In this document: positions 44,076-50,763 of the stretch, one piece after another
Numbering within the stretch: the stretch's first letter is position 1
Layout: every line of letters begins with the position of its first letter
DNA from: Tenderia sp965602225
GTDB lineage: Bacteria > Pseudomonadota > Gammaproteobacteria > Tenderiales > Tenderiaceae
Length of the DNA: 50,763 bases
Direction: 5' to 3'
NCBI GenBank assembly: GCA_965602225.1
Contig: CBFCYE010000020.1
Span: forward strand, 1 to 50,763
Translations under genes and position numbers: made by a program
Notes under the pieces: generated by a model
What the model was told of the DNA's origin: nothing
Database searches by the model: none
What the model saw: the letters and a program-made list of their open reading frames with translations, nothing else

Positions 44076-44912
44076 ATGAAATTTATACATAACAACGTTT
44101 TAACAAAACCATTAACTAGCGCACTTTTATCTTTTTCGCTCATATTCTCAGGTGGTGCATTCGCCGATTCCGGCGATGTAGACAAACCACTATTGGTGAT
44201 CGGCGCCTCTTACTCGAACGGCAGCCTACCCTTTAACGATGAACTGGTGGCACCGGTGTTTGGCATCGCGGTTGGTTTTGGTTCATATCTAAATCTGGGT
44301 AATGCATTGATAAAAGACCCTCGCCTGCCTGGTTACGTGATTAACGAGGCGCAAGGAGGTGCAACTACCTTTGACCGGCCGGGATGTAACCCAGGCCCAG
44401 GTTGTGAGGCTGGTGAATGGCAGGGTTATAATAAACAGCTACAAAAAGCCATGGCACGCGTCACCATCCCTGGCACCGCGATTAGAATGGCAAAGTATGT
44501 AGTCATCACAACCGCAAACGACTGCATGCATTCTGATGCATTCGGTATTCCTCAGGCTGAAACACTGCCGTGCAATATGGATGAACTGAATGCCTATATG
44601 GATCGCCTGCTGGCTGTTGGTCAACAGGCAATTGATGCCGGTCTTGTTCCTATCTTTGACCTGTTACCCGCCTATGACAAATTAGATTTGCCACTAACAG
44701 CCGCTGTTTTTGGCCTGAACTGGATTGCGGATGAAGCCTATTACAACACCATGCGCAACTTACAGCATAGTCGCTTAACCACCGAGCTAGCCGGTGCTGT
44801 GGTGTTGGATATCTGGGCCGACTTTGAACATATGGGCGATGGCATTCACCCTAATGACAAAACCAGCAGAAAAGCAGCGGAGATAATTGCTCAGCACATT
44901 AAAAATAACTAG
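44076..44912 (+). CDS. Secreted SGNH/GDSL-type hydrolase
   Basis: A 278-residue esterase-fold protein with a Sec signal peptide (LTSALLSFSLIFSGGAFA). Block I reads VIGASYSNG, so the nucleophile Ser sits in GAS rather than GDS. Block II Gly is in NEAQGGAT, block III Asn in TTANDCMH (Ala in place of the usual Gly), and block V supplies Asp and His in DGIHPNDKTSRKAAE. The catalytic Ser-Asp-His set is thus intact. Two cysteines in GCNPGPGCE could form a disulfide. The GTG 12 bases upstream belongs to the ribosome-site region; ATG 44,076 is the start. It is convergent to the citrate-synthase-fold operon. Substrate unknown. Confidence 0.82.
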   Translation: MKFIHNNVLTKPLTSALLSFSLIFSGGAFADSGDVDKPLLVIGASYSNGSLPFNDELVAPVFGIAVGFGSYLNLGNALIKDPRLPGYVINEAQGGATTFDRPGCNPGPGCEAGEWQGYNKQLQKAMARVTIPGTAIRMAKYVVITTANDCMHSDAFGIPQAETLPCNMDELNAYMDRLLAVGQQAIDAGLVPIFDLLPAYDKLDLPLTAAVFGLNWIADEAYYNTMRNLQHSRLTTELAGAVVLDIWADFEHMGDGIHPNDKTSRKAAEIIAQHIKNN

Positions 44913-44924
44913 AGGTATTAATAA

Positions 44925-44953
44925 AGCTGCCCAACCTTATGGGTTGGGCAGCT
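44925..44953. terminator. Long perfect hairpin between convergent genes
   Basis: A perfect 12-bp stem AGCTGCCCAACC / GGTTGGGCAGCT with a five-base loop sits 12 bases past the hydrolase stop codon. On the minus strand it is followed by TTATTAATA, a weak T-rich tail, and on the plus strand by AAAACC. It likely ends transcription of the minus-strand operon, perhaps less efficiently the plus-strand gene. Confidence 0.7.
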
Positions 44954-44980
44954 AAAACCAAAATGAATAGCTAATCTCTT

Positions 44981-45823
44981 TTAGTTTTTATCCGGAACCT
45001 CTCTAGACGCAATGCCTTGATAGTCAATATCATCACAACGAAGAGGTAAAAATGAATTTGGTACTTTATCGCGCGTATCAACGTAACAAGCAGTGACGCC
45101 ACTGGCTACGAGTGTTGAAAAAATTCGAAAGCATTCTTCTGGGGTTATACCCTGGTCAGACAAAAAACCTGACATATAACCATTTATGTTCATCCCCTCA
45201 TCGAAGTGTCGCATCATATAATCATCAATCGAATAAGCTAAGGATAAATGCTCACCCACTTCGAATCCTAATTCTTTAGTAACACGCTCCATAGCAGGTA
45301 TACGCTCATCGCCTTTGGCAATTGGTCTCGTATATCCCATAATTTCCGGTTTTTCTTTACGAACACGACTTCCCATTCTTACAACTTCTTCAACAGATCG
45401 ACCCGCTTTGTAATCAACCAACGCTTGCTGGATAAAGCTCAATCCTTCGAATAATGGCCTTACCCCATAGGCTCGTGCATCTGTTGCCAAAGTCCCGGCA
45501 CAGGTTGCAGCCATGACAGAAGTCTGTGCCGTACCTGACAGAGCACCTATTTGATTACACCAAATACGAGCATCCGGATAACTTAAACAAATAAAGATCG
45601 CATCAAGCCAATCTGCTAAATTTCGTTCCGGTAAGCGCCCCGTTGCATTTAGCATTACCACCTGCATATAAGACGTTTTGCCAACGAAATCATCCATCAT
45701 CGAATAACCGTGGCAATAGACAGCTTCACCTACTTTCCAACCACCTTTGCTGCTAAAGATCTTGCCACGGCGTTGATCCCAAAACGATGTATCAGGCTTA
45801 GTCTTCAATGAAGTAATCCTCAT
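44981..45823 (-). CDS. Citrate-synthase-fold protein B (citryl-CoA-lyase-like), non-canonical active site
   Basis: A 280-residue protein of the citrate synthase superfamily, shorter than GltA. The family pattern is seen in the small N-terminal domain (GKIFSSKGGWKVGEAVYCHG then LLNATGRLPERNLADWLDAI type sequence) and in the large domain (MGYTRPIAKGDERIPAME; MNINGYMSGFLSDQG). In GltA these equivalents are GFGHRIYKNFDPR and NVDFYSG. The two catalytic His and the Asp appear replaced: HGGAN-type His is absent (DARAYGVRPLF), GFGHR reads GYTRP, and NVDFYSG reads NINGYMSG. The ATG at 45,823 overlaps gene A by 26 bases; TTG 45,808 with GAGG nearby is an alternative. Such proteins are sometimes annotated citryl-CoA lyase, but the reaction is unproven. 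Confidence 0.75.
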   Translation of the reverse strand: MRITSLKTKPDTSFWDQRRGKIFSSKGGWKVGEAVYCHGYSMMDDFVGKTSYMQVVMLNATGRLPERNLADWLDAIFICLSYPDARIWCNQIGALSGTAQTSVMAATCAGTLATDARAYGVRPLFEGLSFIQQALVDYKAGRSVEEVVRMGSRVRKEKPEIMGYTRPIAKGDERIPAMERVTKELGFEVGEHLSLAYSIDDYMMRHFDEGMNINGYMSGFLSDQGITPEECFRIFSTLVASGVTACYVDTRDKVPNSFLPLRCDDIDYQGIASREVPDKN

Positions 45824-46613
45824 CTGCAAGAAAAGGCATTGCCGACAACGGCTTGCTACTTTGCTCAACACCATGAGCGAGCAAGCCTGGCGCACTAATG
45901 ATCTGATAAATTCCTGCTGCTGCCCGTGGCTGAAAACCTAGGTCGGTCAACACAGCAGCAACCACGCCTACAGGTAACCAACCTAAATCATGCAGCGCAA
46001 TTGTCTCAGAAAACTCTTGCCCCCAAAGCAGTGCTTTACCTGCTGCAGAAAATTCGGCGAGGTAATTGGCTATCTTAGCTGTTTGAATATCAATGCTGTT
46101 GTAGTAGCTGCCAAAGCCAGGAGAAATTATCCAGTCTCCTTCAGGCGGGCGTACTTCTTTTTCAATTAATTCAACTGCAACCTCAGACACTTGTCGCCGC
46201 TGTTGTTTTCTTAAAAAACGCATTGTTTCTTCAACAGCACCCGCTGCGTTATTTTTGCCACTCATGGTCGTCAAGGCAATCGGAAGAATCAGAGCGGGGT
46301 CTGTTTTACCAATACCTGCATTCATAGCACTACGTGTTGCCGGGTGCCTGGGCCCCGGATTAATAAACGAAACCATTAATGCTTCTAGTAATTCACTCTC
46401 GTCTGATGTTGGCAACTCACCACGAAACAAAAGAAAAAGCACATCAGCAAAGCTGCGTTTTTTTACCAGGTCAAGAAGTTCATAGCCATGGCAACGACTA
46501 TGCTCTACAGCATAAGGGTTATTTTCAGCAGGCAGCTCTTGACAGATGCGTGTAGAAGCCCGTTCGCTAAAAACATCATTGCGACGGGTAACCTCAGATT
46601 GGGCTTTAGTCAT
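45798..46613 (-). CDS. Citrate-synthase-fold protein A, non-canonical active site
   Basis: A 271-residue citrate synthase superfamily protein. The N-terminal pattern SRCHGYELLDLVKKRSFADV and LLFRGELPTSDE matches the YRGY and GELP segments of citrate synthases, and LLAHGVEQ near 244-251 matches the GW-x-AHWLEQ region. The catalytic residues appear lost: the His of HGGA is replaced in GKNNAAGA (119-126), the His of GFGHR in PGFGSYYNSID (165-175), and the Asp of VDFYSG in LPVGVVA (213-219). It begins nine bases after the TonB-dependent receptor stop codon and overlaps protein B, so the two are likely made together as a hetero-oligomer. I infer a scaffolding or altered catalytic role; the activity is unknown. 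Confidence 0.75.
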   Translation of the reverse strand: MTKAQSEVTRRNDVFSERASTRICQELPAENNPYAVEHSRCHGYELLDLVKKRSFADVLFLLFRGELPTSDESELLEALMVSFINPGPRHPATRSAMNAGIGKTDPALILPIALTTMSGKNNAAGAVEETMRFLRKQQRRQVSEVAVELIEKEVRPPEGDWIISPGFGSYYNSIDIQTAKIANYLAEFSAAGKALLWGQEFSETIALHDLGWLPVGVVAAVLTDLGFQPRAAAGIYQIISAPGLLAHGVEQSSKPLSAMPFLADEDYFIED

Positions 46614-46622
46614 TACAGCAAC

Positions 46623-48713
46623 CTAGTCTAGGTGATAACGTGCCTCAAGATAAACACTTCGTCCTTCAAGTGGATAGTCATCAGCGATTGCAACCGTATT
46701 TGTGGCTGCATCATAGGCAGATGGCTCACGAGCATCTTTATCAAACATGTTTCTTATAGAACCAGAAAACTCCCAATGCTCCATCAGATTAGCCCGTCGC
46801 AGGGTCAGATCAACAATGGTGTAGTCAGCAATCTCTGGTCGACTATCCCCAATTTCCCTGTTTCTATCTGCCACCCAGTTCACCTGTGAGCCAAGACTCC
46901 AATCTAGTTTAAACATCCACACACCGCTCAAACTTGCTTGTTGGCCTGGGGCATAAATAACATCTGCGCCTGAATCTGCATTTTCAGAATCTTGCCAGGC
47001 ATAATTAGTTTTTAGTACAAAAGTGTCAGTAAGGTCCCATTCCAACTCAGCCTCTAAGCCATAGCCATCCTGATCTGTCGCATTCTGTGCTGTCTTATTA
47101 CCACCTCCACTTGCGGCGAAATCAATGAGGTCTTTAACTTTATATGTAAATAAACTGAGCATGGTATGCACATCAAAGTTTGGGCGATAATCGAATGCCA
47201 GTTCCAGAGTATCGATAGTTTCTGGCTGAACATTTTTATTCCCTAGAGTGACGGGATTATTAATGTAATGCAGTTCACCAAAACTTGGAGCCCTAAAGGC
47301 TCGGCCATAGAGTAGTTTGCTGGTGAGGTTATAGTCTGTCGCCCACACCAGGGCTAGGCGTGGATTAGTGGTATTACCAAAATCGGAGTAATCATCGTAA
47401 CGTATGCCAGCAGTTAATTCCCAGTCACTAGCCAGCCGCCATTCATCTTGAGCCGAAACAAACGCAATGTTTCGCTTAGAATTTGGCATAAAGATATTTG
47501 GTGTGCCTGACACATCTGTGAGCGTGCCTAGTGTTACTCCAGAGCCAAAGTTTTTGGTTTCTTTAGTTTCCATTTCGCTATGAATAACACCGGCTGAAAA
47601 TCTCAGTTGGTGATTTTGCAAAGCCTTGTAAAATCCGACCACTTCATAACTTAAATCCTGAGTTACTCCACCTGGGTTACCTATAAGGCCATTGGCTAAA
47701 ACACCAAAACCTATGTTTGCACCCGCTGGATAAATATTCATGTAACCGTGTTCATCCAGACGATGATAGTTCAGATTGCTTTTTAGCCCCCAGTTATCGG
47801 AATAGTTAGGGTTGTTATATTCAACATCAAGCATCAAGGTATTATTTTCTAAATGTCCCATTGGGTCTAGCGCCTGACCACCACCGGCACCATTACCGCC
47901 ATCTTTGAGCTGCCAATTCCAAAGCAGAACCTTCCACTCATCCCGTAACATCTCCAGTTGTGTATTCAGTACTTCATAACGGGTATCAAGTGTACCTGGT
48001 GCTAATGAGGCATTTGTTGTAAAAATTGCATCCAAGCCAGTCTGAGCATCTGAGTTTATGATTCGCTCATCATCACCATCTGAATCCAAATATTCAAAGC
48101 TAAATGCTACATCCCAATCATTTAGGGTTTGTCCATTTTGAAGCCAGACACTCTGTGATCCAAATGAACCACTACGCGCACCAGCACTGAGCCCAGCCAA
48201 GCTATCAGCATCTTTGGTAATAATATTAATTACCCCAGCAAAGGCATCAGCACCATAAACTGCTGAACCAGGGCCACGCATCACTTCGATACGCTCGATA
48301 TTTTCTACAGGATAATGAAAACCATTTGGGCGAGCACCTGAGGATGCGCTTCTAAATGGGTGTCCATTCATTAAAATCAATGCTTGTGGGTTTTGACCGG
48401 TATGAATCCCGCGAATGGAGTAAACGTAATTCAGGCGATTAACTGTTGAGAGTGAAACATGGATACCCGGAACCATCTCAAGCACTTGATCCAACTTAGT
48501 CGCACCACTAGTTTTAATATCTTCTGCGGTAATAACGTGGGCAACTGATGGTGCCAAGTGAATCGGTTTATAGGTGCCGGTGGCAATACTGATCATTTCT
48601 TCATCTTCATACAACAACATCAGGTCTTCTTCTGCCGCTGCCAGCATTTCTGCCTGCAATTGGCTTGACCCCATAATGAGGATAGTCGCTAATGCTATTT
48701 TCGAATACCGCAT
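46623..48713 (-). CDS. TonB-dependent outer-membrane receptor
   Basis: A 696-residue outer-membrane active-transport protein. It has a signal peptide (ALATILIMGSSQLQA), then EEMISIATGTYKP as the likely TonB-box/plug entry. The plug domain shows APSVAHVITAEDIKTSGATK, GIHVSLSTVNRLNYVYSIRG, NGHPFR and ERIEVMRGPGSAVYGADAFA, followed by GVINIITK. A 22-strand beta barrel is expected to the end (RSVYLEARYHLD). The last residue is Asp instead of the usual aromatic. The plug motif LILMNGHP is common to receptors for metal chelates and other compounds, so the ligand cannot be told. AGGGG lies before the ATG. It is followed within nine bases by citrate-synthase-fold protein A, an unusual neighbour for a receptor. 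Confidence 0.93.
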   Translation of the reverse strand: MRYSKIALATILIMGSSQLQAEMLAAAEEDLMLLYEDEEMISIATGTYKPIHLAPSVAHVITAEDIKTSGATKLDQVLEMVPGIHVSLSTVNRLNYVYSIRGIHTGQNPQALILMNGHPFRSASSGARPNGFHYPVENIERIEVMRGPGSAVYGADAFAGVINIITKDADSLAGLSAGARSGSFGSQSVWLQNGQTLNDWDVAFSFEYLDSDGDDERIINSDAQTGLDAIFTTNASLAPGTLDTRYEVLNTQLEMLRDEWKVLLWNWQLKDGGNGAGGGQALDPMGHLENNTLMLDVEYNNPNYSDNWGLKSNLNYHRLDEHGYMNIYPAGANIGFGVLANGLIGNPGGVTQDLSYEVVGFYKALQNHQLRFSAGVIHSEMETKETKNFGSGVTLGTLTDVSGTPNIFMPNSKRNIAFVSAQDEWRLASDWELTAGIRYDDYSDFGNTTNPRLALVWATDYNLTSKLLYGRAFRAPSFGELHYINNPVTLGNKNVQPETIDTLELAFDYRPNFDVHTMLSLFTYKVKDLIDFAASGGGNKTAQNATDQDGYGLEAELEWDLTDTFVLKTNYAWQDSENADSGADVIYAPGQQASLSGVWMFKLDWSLGSQVNWVADRNREIGDSRPEIADYTIVDLTLRRANLMEHWEFSGSIRNMFDKDAREPSAYDAATNTVAIADDYPLEGRSVYLEARYHLD

Positions 48714-48766
48714 ATATACCCCTGCTCACTCATATTCTTTTTAGGATTAACCCCCCAGTCATCCCT

Positions 48767-48790
48767 TTAAGTACTTAATAATAATTAAGT
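48767..48790 (-). promoter_or_regulatory. Palindromic TTAAGTACTTAA site upstream of the receptor gene
   Basis: A perfect 12-bp palindrome TTAAGTACTTAA at 48,767-48,778 runs into a hairpin-like inverted repeat ACTTAAT / ATTAAGT (48,773-48,779 and 48,784-48,790, spaced by AATA). It lies 54 bases before the receptor ATG. The same TACTTAA word occurs twice before the ThDP enzyme gene. A shared operator is inferred. Confidence 0.4.
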
Positions 48791-48835
48791 GTCTGTATTT
48801 ATAACCCTTTCTCAAAAATATTGAAACACCTCTAT

Positions 48836-50692
48836 TTATTTGGTCTTATTCATTTCACTCAATTTATTTACTCGTGCACCGATTGGCGGTATGGCCTCTG
48901 GATCTATGTGGATATCCAATAGTGTTGGTCCGTTAGCATTGCACAACTGCTCAATATCCAGGGCTGCAAAATCTTCAATATTACGAATCGTAATTCCTTG
49001 CGCTCCCATGCCCTTCGCCACCATGGCAAAATCAACGGTAGGCAACTCATAGCCTATCGGCTCAGCCCCACCCATTCGTTGCCCATGTTTCACCATGCCT
49101 AGCGCACTGTCATTCAAAACAATAAAAATTACCGGCAGTTGCTCAGCAACGGCGACGGTTATCTCTTGACCGCTCATTAAATAACTACCGTCACCAGTAA
49201 TACAAACAACGGGATGGTCCTTGTTGCCCAAAGCAGTTCCAACTGCGGCACCAATGGCCCAAGCCATTGCACCAAAACCAAAGCCGGTTCTTTGCAGACC
49301 TGTTTCTTCCAGAAATAAATAATGGGTTGCCCATGCCCAGGCATTTCCGGCATCGACTATGTAACGCGCATCTTTGGGGAAACGTTGGGCAAGCTCACGC
49401 ATTACTGCTTGTGGCATGATTAATGATGATTTTTTGTTTACGCTTTCGGGCTCAATTACTTCGATGTTTGCTGGTAAATAATCATCGCCACTATTGTCAG
49501 TCTCATATTTTTCGCAAACAAATTTATTGCCATTCAACATGGCATTGTTGTGTAGATTTGAAAAGATTGTTCTAAGGTCACCCGATAGGTGAAGACATGC
49601 CATAGGGGTACGGGCAAAATCTTCTGGTGATGCTGATACGTGCACTAGTTTTTCGCTCATCAATTGTTTATTGCAGCCAGAGGTAGAAAGCTCACCCATA
49701 GCAGTACCTACTGCAATAATTAGATCCACGTCTGGATCTAGCAATGTGTCGCAAGCGGATTGATGACCAGAAAAACCAAACACTCCGCGATTAAGTGGAT
49801 GGTAAGCACTCACCCAACTCTTACCGGTGGGTGTTGTTACGATTGGTATATTGCTTAATTCAGCATAGGACATGATAAGTTCAATGGCATGACGACAGCC
49901 ACGCCCCAGAAACAGAACAGGCTTTTTAGTTTTCCCTAACCTTTTTTCCAACGCCTGATATGCGACATCATCCATGGATTGTGGCTGGCGAAAAAGGTGC
50001 GCCACTTGAAAACGACTAGTCTCACCCTTTACAGGTGCGCTGAGTATATCCATAGGAATACTGAGATGAACCGGGCCACGTGGTCGGCGATAGGCGTGCA
50101 ACAATGCTGAATATAGTTTGCCTTCAAGTTGTTCTGGGTGTGAGACAAGACTGTTGTACTGGGTGCAATGTTCAAACATACCGACTATGTCGACGGCATC
50201 GCTTGATGATTCTTGCAGACCACGTTTACCAAAATTCGGTAATGCTGTCTGTGGCGTGATCACCAACATCGGGGTGCGATCTGCATAGGCTGAAGCGACA
50301 CCTGTAATCAGATTGGTAGCACCTGGACCGGTGGTTGCACAACACACACCTAAACGACCAGTTTCGCGGGCATAACCATCAGCCATAAAGGCAGCCCCGG
50401 CTTCATGGCGAGCAATTACTGATTTTATGTGTGCCTTAGTCTCTCGCTGTCGCATTGGCACCAGGCTGTTTACTTTCAGGCGCTCGATTGCCTGATCTGC
50501 CGGTTGGCGTAAGTGACGAGCAAGGGCGTTGTAAAGTGGCTCGATGCCACCACCAGGAATACCAAAGATATATTCAACATCGATCTGTACCAGATAGCTG
50601 ACAATCAAATCAGCATATGTGAATATTGGCGCCGCTTCTATGGCTGGTGTTTCAGTTGCCTGCGTTTCAATTGCTTGTGTTGCTGTACTCAT
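48836..50692 (-). CDS. ThDP-dependent enzyme of the acetolactate synthase-like superfamily
   Basis: A 618-residue thiamine diphosphate enzyme. The catalytic Glu lies in IARHEAGAAFMADGYARETG. The ThDP-binding motif is GDGSYLMSGQEITVAVAEQ followed by IVLNDSALGMVKHGQ (GDG...ND form). The core is TGPGATNLITGVASAYADR, then GPVHLSIPMDI. Two features differ from ordinary acetolactate synthase. One is an N-terminal repeat-like tail of about 22 residues (TQAIETQATETPAIEA). The other is an insertion of about 35 residues between PLYNAL and IARHEAG. The superfamily also contains oxalyl-CoA decarboxylase, 2-hydroxyacyl-CoA lyase, sulfoacetaldehyde acetyltransferase and benzoylformate decarboxylase, so the reaction is not decided. 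An AGAGG ribosome site precedes the ATG. It is the first gene of the minus-strand set. Confidence 0.87.
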   Translation of the reverse strand: MSTATQAIETQATETPAIEAAPIFTYADLIVSYLVQIDVEYIFGIPGGGIEPLYNALARHLRQPADQAIERLKVNSLVPMRQRETKAHIKSVIARHEAGAAFMADGYARETGRLGVCCATTGPGATNLITGVASAYADRTPMLVITPQTALPNFGKRGLQESSSDAVDIVGMFEHCTQYNSLVSHPEQLEGKLYSALLHAYRRPRGPVHLSIPMDILSAPVKGETSRFQVAHLFRQPQSMDDVAYQALEKRLGKTKKPVLFLGRGCRHAIELIMSYAELSNIPIVTTPTGKSWVSAYHPLNRGVFGFSGHQSACDTLLDPDVDLIIAVGTAMGELSTSGCNKQLMSEKLVHVSASPEDFARTPMACLHLSGDLRTIFSNLHNNAMLNGNKFVCEKYETDNSGDDYLPANIEVIEPESVNKKSSLIMPQAVMRELAQRFPKDARYIVDAGNAWAWATHYLFLEETGLQRTGFGFGAMAWAIGAAVGTALGNKDHPVVCITGDGSYLMSGQEITVAVAEQLPVIFIVLNDSALGMVKHGQRMGGAEPIGYELPTVDFAMVAKGMGAQGITIRNIEDFAALDIEQLCNANGPTLLDIHIDPEAIPPIGARVNKLSEMNKTK

Positions 50693-50737
50693 ATGACCTC
50701 TCGTTATAGCACTCTATCCATGGACAGCTATCGGACA

Positions 50738-50754
50738 TACTTAAAATTACTTAA
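50738..50754 (-). promoter_or_regulatory. Two TACTTAA words ten bases apart upstream of the ThDP enzyme gene
   Basis: TACTTAA occurs at 50,738-50,744 and 50,748-50,754, 46 bases before the start codon. Spacing by ten bases puts them on the same helix face, as expected of a repeated operator. The same word forms the palindrome before the receptor gene. The motif is AT-rich, so chance cannot be excluded. The window ends nine bases further on. Confidence 0.35.
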
Positions 50755-50763
50755 TTGTTATAA

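Noticed and set aside
44981..46613. Naming proteins A and B as citrate synthase or as proven citryl-CoA lyase
   Set aside because: The catalytic residues appear replaced and the reaction is unknown, so only the fold was claimed.
48836..50692. Calling the ThDP enzyme ilvB/ilvI (acetolactate synthase)
   Set aside because: There is no small regulatory subunit gene or ilv neighbour, the protein has an atypical insertion, and the superfamily covers many reactions.
1..50763. CRISPR array, tRNA or rRNA genes, phage integration sites
   Set aside because: No regularly spaced repeats, no cloverleaf sequences and no integrase or phage genes were seen by reading both strands.

Overview
This window is chromosomal DNA from a Gammaproteobacterium, probably an environmental lineage with a type IV pilus. 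The evidence is gene content and order: a pilMNOPQ-aroK-aroB-damX block, a trxA-rho pair divergent from rhlB, thiD-thiE-hemL, and proteobacterial gltB/gltD, gltA and rpmE. I cannot name a genus from the sequence. No tRNA, rRNA, CRISPR array or complete insertion sequence was found.

Layout. (1) 1-15,114, all minus strand: pilM-N-O-P-Q (pilus alignment complex and secretin), a strong terminator, then aroK, aroB, dgt, a WGR-domain gene, a damX-like ATPase/SPOR gene, and the glutamate synthase genes gltB and gltD (gltD runs off the left edge). (2) 15,340-26,807: penicillin-binding protein 1a and a small unknown gene on plus; then gltA, a malic enzyme, and rpmE with a secreted thermonuclease on minus; glycogen phosphorylase on plus; rho and trxA on minus. 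(3) 26,951-34,697: rhlB, an orphan mtnB, a DUF2892 membrane protein, a fatty-acid hydroxylase-like protein, a c551-type cytochrome behind a probable small RNA or attenuator leader, thiD-thiE, a 142-bp MITE with IS5-like ends, hemL and an aldo/keto reductase. (4) 34,688-43,478, plus: a large secreted LVIVD-repeat beta-propeller, a secreted helical protein, a periplasmic ABC_sub_bind-type protein, a membrane histidine kinase, and a REC-REC-PAS-GGDEF-EAL protein. Together these look like an envelope-sensing, cyclic-di-GMP signalling unit. (5) 43,505-50,763: an AT-rich gap, a secreted SGNH hydrolase, and, convergent to it, a minus-strand set comprising a ThDP-dependent acetolactate-synthase-like enzyme, a TonB-dependent receptor and two tandem citrate-synthase-fold proteins.

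The strongest candidate for an undescribed system is region 5. Both citrate-synthase-fold proteins appear to lack the catalytic His/His/Asp set that the housekeeping GltA in this same window keeps. They follow the receptor within 9 bases and overlap each other, and the ThDP enzyme and the receptor share an upstream TACTTAA motif. Region 4 is the second candidate. Other points of interest are the leader before the cytochrome gene, the terminator buried inside the thermonuclease reading frame, and the MITE abutting the thiE stop codon.
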